Shown here: one piece after another, positions 1 to 5,093 of the stretch | Position numbering within the stretch: position 1 is the stretch's first letter | Layout of the letters: the number at the start of each line of letters is the position of its first letter | Assembly (NCBI GenBank): GCA_018969885.1 | Contig: JAGWXN010000242.1 | Span: 1-5,093, forward strand | From: Betaproteobacteria bacterium | GTDB lineage: Bacteria; Pseudomonadota; Gammaproteobacteria; Burkholderiales; Burkholderiaceae | Length of the DNA: 5,093 bases | Direction: 5' to 3' | Program-made: the position numbers and the translations under genes | The notes under the pieces: generated by a model | Database searches by the model: none | Seen by the model: the letters and a program-made list of their open reading frames with translations, nothing else | Told to the model about the DNA's origin: nothing

Positions 1-2
1 AA

Positions 3-608
3 GACCTGCAAGGGCACGCCTTTTCCGGCGTGATGCCGCTCCTCTATGTGTTTCTTGCGCGCTCGGGCATGGAAATCACGGCAGTACGCCACCTGGGCCT
101 CACGGAAGACGGGGGCACGGTCACGCTACCCGTACCTGCCCGCGTGCGCCCCAACGGCATCGAAATCAGTTTCCATGATCGTGAGAAGGCCACCGACCGC
201 AAGCTTTTCTACTTCAGCATCGATCTGTCCAATGTGGGCCTCGCTGATGGCGCCTTCATCAAGTTCATCGAGCGACTGGGGCCGTCGGATGCCTTCTTCA
301 AAAGCGCCTCCTACCTGCCGCACGCAGAGAATTTTCTTCGCATCCGTTCAACGGTCATGCAGCAGAGCGTGCGTATTCTCCAGGACGACACGGGCGTGCC
401 GCTGGCGGGCTATGACCCTAACGTCTGGCAGGTCACGCCATTTGGCCGCTATACCCGCCCCATTCAGATGTTCGATTACATGCACCAGCCCGCGCTCACG
501 CGGCTGTTTGAGCAAGCCCCGGCCGCGCCCATTAATTTCCGGCTGGGTTACGGCTACGGCATCGACACCACGGGCATTCTGCTTGCCACGCGCCGCGCCC
601 CGCGATAG
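3..608 (+). CDS. Conserved protein of unknown function, C-terminal part (cut by left window edge)
   Basis: The reading frame is open from the first bases, so the gene begins outside the window; 201 residues are visible before the TAG at 606-608. The GTG and ATG at 30-35 are probably internal codons, because the frame continues upstream and no ribosome binding site precedes them. Visible features are a hydrophobic stretch near the left edge (VMPLLYVFLARSG), a mixed alpha/beta central part with FYFSIDLSNVGL, a stretch FFKSASYLPH, the segment ILQDDTGVPL, a WQVTPFGRYTRPI segment, and a glycine/tyrosine-rich end (LGYGYGIDTTG). I recall similar conserved hypothetical proteins, sometimes annotated as lipoproteins, in Gram-negative bacteria, but cannot name the family or a function. 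Codon use is that of a normal GC-rich gene. It converges on the hydrolase gene, whose stop lies 20 bases away, so the two are not one operon. Confidence 0.8.
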   Translation, partial: DLQGHAFSGVMPLLYVFLARSGMEITAVRHLGLTEDGGTVTLPVPARVRPNGIEISFHDREKATDRKLFYFSIDLSNVGLADGAFIKFIERLGPSDAFFKSASYLPHAENFLRIRSTVMQQSVRILQDDTGVPLAGYDPNVWQVTPFGRYTRPIQMFDYMHQPALTRLFEQAPAAPINFRLGYGYGIDTTGILLATRRAPR

Positions 609-632
609 GGCGCGCGCGTTTCTTCCTCTCAG
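594..632 (+). terminator. Candidate intrinsic terminator of the upstream hypothetical gene
   Basis: A perfect 7-bp all-GC stem, CGCGCCC (594-600) with GGGCGCG (608-614), encloses a 7-base loop. The TAG stop (606-608) lies in the loop and the first base of the right arm. After four more bases a pyrimidine-rich run follows (TTTCTTCCTCTC from 619). The T tract is interrupted and slightly late, so termination strength is uncertain. The run reaches into the 3' end of the convergent hydrolase gene. On the other strand the stem has no following T tract, so it would work in one direction only. Confidence 0.45.
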
Positions 633-1624
633 GCTGTTTGAGGCTGATGAAGACCGCCGCACTTTTCGCAGCGATATTTGCGCATCAGTCCGAATAGCCT
701 CAGCACTTCGCCCTCCTCGCGTTTTTCGAGCGGCATGCCCGCAAAATCGCGATACAGCACGTGCACGTTGACCACGATGCGCTCGGCGTCGAGCCAATGC
801 GACCAGCCATCCATCTGGATATCCCACGCTGCCTCTTCCGCGCTCATCCCCGCATCAAAGCGCTTGCGTGTTTCGTCGCGGATATAAACAAAGTAGTCGC
901 GAAGGCCTTGTAGCCCCGAACGGTCGGTAATGGGGCCATGCCCGGGGACCACCGTCTGCACATCCCAGGACATCATCAGATCGAGCGCTGCGATCCAGTT
1001 ATTGACCGGCCCCGCCCAGAGGATTGGATGACCGTTCATGAACACGATATCGCCCGTGAAGACGGTGCTGTCCTCTGGCACCCAAACCAGCACGTCGCCC
1101 CGCGTGTGGGCAGGACCCACCTCGATCAGGTGCACATCCTTTGAGCCGACCTTCAGATCAAGACGCCCCTCAAAGGTGCGCGTGGGCGGCGTGTGGCGAA
1201 CTTCATCGAACCGAAAATACTGCCCCATGATCTCGTGCATGAACTGGGCACCTGGCCCCAGCTCGCGCCAGTTCTTGACCATGGCGGCCATGTCCTCGGG
1301 GCGGCGCAGCTCCATGTCTTCGGCACAGGCACGCGATGCGATGATCTCGGAGTCGGCGACCAGTTGGTTACCGAATACATGGTCGCCGTTGTTGTGGGTG
1401 TTGACCACTCGCGGAATGTGCCGGGCAGCTGGCGTGGCTGCCCGCATGGAGGCCAGCATCTCGCCGGTGAGTTGTACGTCGAAGAGGGTGTCTACCAGCA
1501 GGCAGGTGTCGCCATCCACAATCAGGCCGGCATTCGACCAACCCCAGGAACCATCGGGCTGTAGATAAGCCCAGAGACCATTGCCCAGATCATGAAGCCC
1601 TTTTCGAAACTGCCAGCCAGCCAT
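629..1624 (-). CDS. Metallo-beta-lactamase-fold hydrolase
   Basis: A complete 331-residue protein. I chose the ATG at 1624 because a perfect AGGAGG (complement of 1631-1636) lies six bases upstream; a GTG at 1651 would add nine residues but places that site inside the gene. The fold is recognisable in order: beta strands around SNAGLIVDGDTCLLVDT (about 30-46), the metal motif THNNGDH (H77, N79, D81, H82), the second ligand histidine in GPAHTRGD (H173), the bridging aspartate in FTGD (D192), and VVPGHGP (H229). The second histidine of the classical HxHxDH motif is replaced by Asn79, so metal site 1 is altered while site 2 (D81, H82, D192, H229) looks intact. The last 30 residues are charged and carry a lone CxxCG (C319, C322). 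No signal peptide is seen, so it is probably cytoplasmic. The substrate cannot be told: the superfamily includes lactonases, thioesterases, sulfatases and beta-lactamases. Confidence 0.9.
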   Translation of the reverse strand: MAGWQFRKGLHDLGNGLWAYLQPDGSWGWSNAGLIVDGDTCLLVDTLFDVQLTGEMLASMRAATPAARHIPRVVNTHNNGDHVFGNQLVADSEIIASRACAEDMELRRPEDMAAMVKNWRELGPGAQFMHEIMGQYFRFDEVRHTPPTRTFEGRLDLKVGSKDVHLIEVGPAHTRGDVLVWVPEDSTVFTGDIVFMNGHPILWAGPVNNWIAALDLMMSWDVQTVVPGHGPITDRSGLQGLRDYFVYIRDETRKRFDAGMSAEEAAWDIQMDGWSHWLDAERIVVNVHVLYRDFAGMPLEKREEGEVLRLFGLMRKYRCEKCGGLHQPQTA

Positions 1625-1630
1625 TACTCG

Positions 1631-1636
1631 CCTCCT
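1631..1636 (-). promoter_or_regulatory. Ribosome binding site that fixes the hydrolase start
   Basis: Read on the minus strand this is AGGAGG, a full match to the anti-Shine-Dalgarno core, six bases before the ATG at 1624. It decides between this ATG and the alternative GTG at 1651, which has no comparable site. Confidence 0.85.
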
Positions 1637-1653
1637 CATCGGATGAAACACCG

Positions 1654-1664
1654 CGCAATTTGCG
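1654..1664. promoter_or_regulatory. Short perfect dyad upstream of the hydrolase, possible operator
   Basis: CGCAA-T-TTGCG is an inverted repeat with perfect 5-bp arms around one central base. Outside it one mismatched pair is followed by another match (C1652 with G1666). It lies about 30-40 bases upstream of the hydrolase ATG, within the expected leader or promoter. That position and symmetry suit a repressor or activator site, but no factor can be named, and an 11-base dyad can occur by chance. I could not identify convincing -35 and -10 boxes around it. Confidence 0.25.
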
Positions 1665-1793
1665 GGAAGGTGGGGATCACAAACGGAAGAACGCCTACGA
1701 ATACATCTTGCGCGCGATGCACGGCTAGCGCAGGCTGGTGTCTACCTTGCCGAACTATCCGGCGCACGCTGACAACTTACCAGTAACGTCGTG

Positions 1794-1816
1794 CTTAGCG
1801 CCCCTGTGGCGCGAAG
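1794..1816 (-). terminator. Hairpin downstream of the regulator remnant, weak terminator candidate
   Basis: GCGCC (1798-1802) pairs with GGCGC (1808-1812) around a 5-base loop. After one A-G mismatch the stem continues with CTT (1794-1796) and AAG (1814-1816), giving eight pairs in all. It lies about 90 bases past the regulator stop on the minus strand. Neither strand shows a proper T tract after it, so it may be a processing or pausing structure or mean nothing. Confidence 0.25.
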
Positions 1817-1908
1817 AAATGATTTCGAATCTTTCGATGGCGGCGCGGCGTCGCCTTCTCGTATTGCCCTGTAGATCCTGCTTTTCGTTTGATCGTATCC
1901 CGGCGCAT

Positions 1909-2520
1909 TCAGACGACCAGCGCTGCCGACGCACGACTCGGAACCATGTTTGCGCGCCCCGATCGGCCCTTGGTCGAGAGGTTACGCTGCAGGAACTCAA
2001 TCAGCACACGGGTACGAAGCGGCGCTGCCCGCTGCGGATACACGAGCCAGAGCCCTGGGGTTGCACCGCCTGGATACGTGCATGCATAGTCGCCAAGCAC
2101 TTCAATCAGCTTTCCGCTTGCGAGCTCGGTTTCGAGAATATGTTCACCCAGGCGGGCGATCCCAAGGCCCGCGATCGCCATTTCCTTCAGCATCAGATGA
2201 TTGTCGGCTTCAACCCGCGCGCGAACCGGCTGCTCGAAGGTCTTCGCACCCTTTTTAAAGTACCAGTGTCCCGCCTCCTGGGTGGAGTGGGCGAGGAGCG
2301 CGTGGCGGGCAAGGTCGGACGGGTGCTTGGGATCACCATGGTGGTCGAGATAGGCACGCGAGGCACACAGTACACGCCGGTAAGGGCGCAGCTGAACTGC
2401 GATCACCCGGCTGTCGGGGATACGGCCGAGTACCAGCGCCAGATCATGGTTAGCTTCCAGCATCTCCTCGATGTCCTCGGTCATGGTGAGTGCGATGCGG
2501 ATATCGGTCGGCTTACCCAT
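1909..2520 (-). pseudogene. LysR-type transcriptional regulator, 5'-truncated: effector-binding domain only
   Basis: The minus-strand frame from about 2520 to the TGA at 1909-1911 encodes 203 residues that match the second part of a LysR-type regulator, closest in style to the CrgA-like periplasmic-binding-fold domain. Typical signs are DIRIALTMTED, then DLALVLGRIPDS, then VLCASRAYLDHHGDPKHPSDL, the LKEMAIAGLGIARLGEHI stretch, and LWLVYPQRAAPLRTRVLIEFL near the end. The family is usually about 300 residues with an N-terminal winged helix-turn-helix. Here some 115-120 residues are missing, including the whole DNA-binding domain, the linker helix and the first strand of the effector domain. The frame stays open upstream to 2583, but that part is the antisense of the hydantoinase gene. 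The Met at 2520 is only the first one near the break and has no ribosome binding site. The C-terminus looks intact. Such regulators normally sit divergent from the genes they control, here the hydantoinase operon. As read it cannot act as a normal regulator. Confidence 0.85.
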
Positions 2521-2521
2521 G
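2503..2521. other. Junction joining two 5'-truncated genes head to head
   Basis: Regulator homology on the minus strand runs up to about 2503-2508 (the DIRIAL codons). Hydantoinase B homology on the plus strand begins at about 2513-2521 (the LPMFIRG codons). Almost no sequence lies between them, whereas a divergent pair should be separated by two gene starts and a promoter region. This fits one deletion that removed both 5' ends and everything between them. A mis-joined assembly would look the same. Confidence 0.7.
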
Positions 2522-4174
2522 TTTATTCGCGGGATGAGCGAGACCGTCAAGAAAATGAAGCAGCACTTCGATGAGGAAGGCATTCACGAAGGCGATGTGA
2601 TGGTCACCAATGATGCCTATCTCACGGGCAGTCATCTCAACCACATGACCTTCGTGGTGCCGATTTTTCATCAGTCAGCGCTAGTGGGATTTTCAGCCTG
2701 CATGGCGCACTGGGCTGACATCGGTGGCGCACTCGACGGCATGACCAAGGACATCTGGTCTGAGGGACTGCAGATGCCGATCGTCAAGGCCTGGCGGCAA
2801 GGCGTTGTCAACCGCGAGATCCTCGACATCATTCGGATCAACGTCAGGATCCCCGAGCGGGCAATGGGTGACCTTAATGCGCAGGTTGCCGCGGTTCGAA
2901 TCGGCGCCAAACGCTTCCTTCAACTGATCAATCGCCACACACTGCCCACTGTGCTGCAGGCCATCGATACCATCATGGACAACACTGAAGCCGTGGCCAG
3001 GGAACGGGTGCGGTCTATCCCGGATGGCGTCTACGAGGCCGAGTCGTTCATGGATGACGACGGTGTCGACACGCAACAGCGAATCCGGATCGCGGTGCGC
3101 GTCACCGTGCAGGGCGATGAAATGACCATCGACCTCACCGACGTAGCCCGCCAGGTGAAAGGCTTTTACAACTCGGGCTACGCGGCCGGTATGGCGTGTT
3201 GTCAGGTCGCCTTCAAGTGCCTCACGACCCCGTTGGAAAAGCCCATTAACGAAGGTAGCTTCCGCCCGCTGAAGATCATCCTGCCGCCCGGGCGCGTGGT
3301 GAGCGCGCAGCGGCCGGCGCCCATGCGCTGGTGGATGACCTTCCCCATGACCGTGGTCGATACCATCTTTAAAGCGCTGTCGGAAGCCGTGCCCGATCGC
3401 GTCACCGCGGGGCATCATGCCGATCTGTTGTCGGCGGCCATTAACGGACGGATGCCCCATGACGGTCGCATCTGGCTGGTTGCCGGCGGTCTGGTGGGCG
3501 GCGGCTGGGGCGCCAAGTACGGCATGGACGGCCAGCACGCCACAATCTGTATCAACGACGGTGACACTCACAACAGCCCCGTCGAGCAGATGGAAGCCAA
3601 ATATCCGATGCTGGTCGAACAGTACCGGCTTCGAGAAGACTCGGGCGGCGCCGGCACCTGGCAAGGCGGACTGGGTACCGAGAAGAAAGTGCGTGCGCTA
3701 AGTGAGTTCAATTTCAACGCACAGGTAGAACGCGTGCACTGCCGCCCATGGGGGCTCTTCGGAGGACACCCGGGCGCAGGCAATCAAGTGGCCATTCAGA
3801 TTGGCGAGCAACCCGAACTCAAGTTCCCCAGCGGCAAGGTTCTGGGGCGCCAACTCAAAGCAGGGGATGCCTACATTCTTCGATCGGGTGGAGGCGGTGG
3901 CTACGGCAGCCCACTGAAGCGTCCGATCGAACGCGTAGCCTTTGATCTTGCCGAGGGCTACATCTCATCGACCCGAGCCGAGCATTGCTACGGGATGGTG
4001 CTTTCCGAGACCGGCCGCCCTGATCTGGCCGCGAGCGCCCAGCGACGTGAGGCCATGCTGCAGTCCGAGGTTCCCTATGAGCAGCTTCCCGAAGCCGAGG
4101 AAGACGCCATGAGCGAGGCCGACGAAAAGCTGTTCACCCAGGCACGTGGTTTTTTCTGGCGACGTTGTTGCTGA
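2519..4174 (+). pseudogene. hyuB: Hydantoinase B/oxoprolinase-family subunit, 5'-truncated
   Basis: About 551 residues of the hydantoinase B family, the partner of hydantoinase A in ATP-dependent hydantoin, oxoproline or ketone-carboxylating enzymes. Recognisable parts, counted from the ATG at 2519, are GDVMVTNDAYLTGSHLNH (about 25-42, the family's NDPY-like motif), a long central domain, the VEQMEAKYPMLVEQYRLR block, DSGGAGTWQGGLG (about 374-386; most relatives have RGG where this has QGG), HPGAGN, and the glycine-rich GGGGGYGSPL (about 457-466). The C-terminus is complete. Relatives normally have 60-75 further residues before this point; they are absent, because the DNA upstream is the antisense of the regulator. 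The open frame can be extended to an ATG at 2471, but those 16 residues are chance coding. No candidate start (2471, 2519, 2534) has a good ribosome binding site. No hydantoinase A gene is in the window. The receptor gene follows after 22 bases, implying one transcript. The substrate is unknown. Confidence 0.85.
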
Positions 4175-4184
4175 AACCAGCTTC

Positions 4185-4189
4185 AGGAG
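4185..4189 (+). promoter_or_regulatory. Ribosome binding site of the receptor gene
   Basis: AGGAG lies seven bases before the ATG at 4197, supporting that start. It falls in the 22-base gap after the hydantoinase B stop. The sequence CTGAA (4171-4175) can pair with TTCAG (4182-4186), folding the stop codon and part of this site into a small 5-bp hairpin that ribosomes finishing the upstream gene would open. Confidence 0.7.
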
Positions 4190-4196
4190 AGACGCG

Positions 4197-5093
4197 ATGA
4201 ATCGACTTGTCCAACGCCGGGCCGTGATGGCCCTCTCGCTGACCGCCCTGCTCACGGGCGGATGGCTAGGCGCCGCCCAAGCCCAGGATTTTCCCTCTCG
4301 AGCGGTGCGGATCATTGTTCCGTTCCCGCCCGGTGGGTCAGCCGAGCAGCAGGCAAGGCTCCTTGCGGTGGGCCTCACCGATCTCTGGAAGCAACCCGTC
4401 ATCATCGAGAACAAGCCAGGTGCAGGCGCCACCCTGGGCGCGGCCTATGCGGCGGCTGCCACACCCGACGGCTACACCCTTTATTTCGCGAGCACCTCGC
4501 ACACCATCACGCCTTCGCTCTACCCAAGCCTACCCTACCATCCGGTCCGGAGCTTCGCGTCCATTTCCATGGTCTCGATTTCGCCGCTCATCATCACGGT
4601 TCCCGCCGACATGAAGGTGAGCAATCTGGCCGATTTCATCGCGCTCGCGAAAGCGAACGCCGGTAAATTCAACTACGCAACCTCAGGGACCGGGGGCAGC
4701 CCTCACCTGGCAGGCGAACTCTTCCGGATCCGGGCCAACATCGACGTCACGCACATTCCCACGAAGGGTACCGCTCCGGCACTGACCGCGCTTCTCGGCG
4801 GACACGTTGATTACATGATCGCGGACATGTCGGCGGTGCCGCATTACCGCGCCGGCAAGCTCAAGCCCTTAGCAGTTTCAACGCCCCGACGCTCCCCGCT
4901 TCTGCCCGATGTCCCCACGCTGAGCGAGTCAGGCCTTAAAGACTGCGACGTATCAAACTGGGGCTCCATCCTTGCGCCTGCCAAGACGCCGGCAGCCATC
5001 GTGACCCGAATCAACGAAGCCATTTATCAGGTGCTCGGTAGCGCCAGCGTTCGAGAACGCTATGCGACGATGGGCTTCGAAACCCAACCCTCC
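4197..5093 (+). CDS. Tripartite tricarboxylate transporter (Bug/TctC) periplasmic solute receptor, 3' end cut
   Basis: The frame is open to the last base, giving 299 residues; relatives are about 320-330 long, so roughly 25 residues lie beyond the window. The N-terminus is a classical Sec signal peptide: basic residues (MNRLVQRR), a hydrophobic core, and an AQA cleavage site after residue 29, so the mature protein is periplasmic. Family signatures in order are FPSRAVRIIVPFPPGG (32-47), ENKPGAGATLGAAYAA (71-86), PDGYTL (90-95), NYATSGTGGSPHLAGELF (159-176), HIPTKGTAPALTALLGGHVD (186-205), the LKPLAVSTPRRSPLLPDVPT stretch (222-241), and NWGSILAPAKTP (254-265). These receptors bind small carboxylates or related compounds; the two loops at 42-49 and 161-168 normally contact the ligand. 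No TctA or TctB membrane genes are seen, which is common because many Bug receptors are orphans. Being directly behind the hydantoinase B gene, it may supply that enzyme's substrate. The ligand cannot be predicted. Confidence 0.93.
   Translation, partial: MNRLVQRRAVMALSLTALLTGGWLGAAQAQDFPSRAVRIIVPFPPGGSAEQQARLLAVGLTDLWKQPVIIENKPGAGATLGAAYAAAATPDGYTLYFASTSHTITPSLYPSLPYHPVRSFASISMVSISPLIITVPADMKVSNLADFIALAKANAGKFNYATSGTGGSPHLAGELFRIRANIDVTHIPTKGTAPALTALLGGHVDYMIADMSAVPHYRAGKLKPLAVSTPRRSPLLPDVPTLSESGLKDCDVSNWGSILAPAKTPAAIVTRINEAIYQVLGSASVRERYATMGFETQPS

Larger units (their letters stand above)
1625..1908. other. Gap between regulator remnant and hydrolase, no convincing gene
   Basis: This 284-base stretch separates two minus-strand genes. 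It must hold the hydrolase leader and probably its promoter, but no clear sigma-70 boxes are visible. It contains the AGGAGG at 1631-1636, the dyad at 1654-1664 and a hairpin at 1794-1816. Short open frames across it have no ribosome binding site and no recognisable protein pattern. No tRNA, insertion sequence end or direct repeat was seen. Confidence 0.6.

Noticed and set aside
46..771. Plus-strand open frame of 241 codons overlapping the first gene and the hydrolase 3' end
   Set aside because: Its composition (Arg, Ser, Pro, Cys, Ala) is that of an out-of-frame translation, and it overlaps two better supported genes.
1038..1568. Plus-strand open frame of 176 codons opposite the hydrolase
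   Set aside because: It lies wholly antisense to the well-supported hydrolase and has no recognisable domain or start signal.
1625..1651. Upstream GTG start at 1651 for the hydrolase
   Set aside because: It would place the strong AGGAGG inside the coding region and has no site of its own; the ATG at 1624 fits better.
1839..1855. GC-rich hairpin (GGCG with CGCC) near the regulator 3' end
   Set aside because: Only a few pairs with a large loop in GC-rich sequence, and no T tract on either side; expected by chance.
2471..2518. Extension of the hydantoinase B frame to the ATG at 2471
   Set aside because: The 16 added residues are the antisense of regulator coding sequence and do not resemble the family's N-terminus.
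1738..2574. Long plus-strand open frame of 278 codons across the regulator region
   Set aside because: It is the antisense of the LysR-type effector domain, which shows clear family motifs on the minus strand; the plus-strand translation has no recognisable pattern and no ribosome binding site.
2693..3664. Long minus-strand open frame of 323 codons inside the hydantoinase B gene
   Set aside because: It is a shadow typical of GC-rich DNA, rich in His, Gly, Asp and Pro, while the plus strand carries continuous hydantoinase B homology.
4149..4155. Run of six T after GG near the end of hydantoinase B, possible slippage site
   Set aside because: The frame stays open through it to a normal-looking stop, and nothing recognisable begins in another frame; no support for programmed frameshifting.

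Overview
The window looks like chromosomal DNA from a GC-rich proteobacterium. The likeliest group is a betaproteobacterium of the Burkholderiales (Alcaligenaceae or Comamonadaceae type). The clue is a tripartite-tricarboxylate (Bug/TctC) receptor gene directly behind a hydantoinase B gene, with a LysR-type regulator on the other side, a neighbourhood typical of that group. The assignment is an inference from gene content and base composition, not from a marker gene.

Layout: (1) 3-608 (+) is the C-terminal part of a conserved protein of unknown function. It ends in a GC-rich hairpin that could be its terminator. (2) 629-1624 (-) is a complete metallo-beta-lactamase-fold hydrolase convergent with gene 1. 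Its start is fixed by a perfect AGGAGG. (3) 1625-1908 is a gap without a convincing gene; it holds a short dyad just upstream of the hydrolase and a hairpin downstream of the regulator remnant. (4) 1909-2520 (-) is the effector-binding domain of a LysR-type regulator with its DNA-binding domain missing. (5) 2519-4174 (+) is a hydantoinase B/oxoprolinase-family subunit with its N-terminus missing. (6) 4197-5093 (+) is a Bug/TctC periplasmic receptor that runs off the right edge.

The most notable point is the junction near 2503-2521. Two divergently oriented genes abut head to head there, and both lack their 5' parts: the regulator has lost about 115-120 residues and the hydantoinase B roughly 60-75. 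The intergenic promoter region and any hydantoinase A gene are also absent. A single internal deletion in an ancestral layout of regulator, hyuA, hyuB and receptor would explain all of this. An assembly chimera is the main alternative.

If intact, genes 4-6 would form a familiar module: a regulator controlling an ATP-dependent hydantoinase/carboxylase-like enzyme and a solute receptor, for uptake and ring opening of a small organic substrate. As read here, the regulator cannot bind DNA in the usual way, and the enzyme lacks both its N-terminus and a visible partner. The module is therefore probably decayed. I found no RNA gene, CRISPR array, insertion sequence or clearly novel system.
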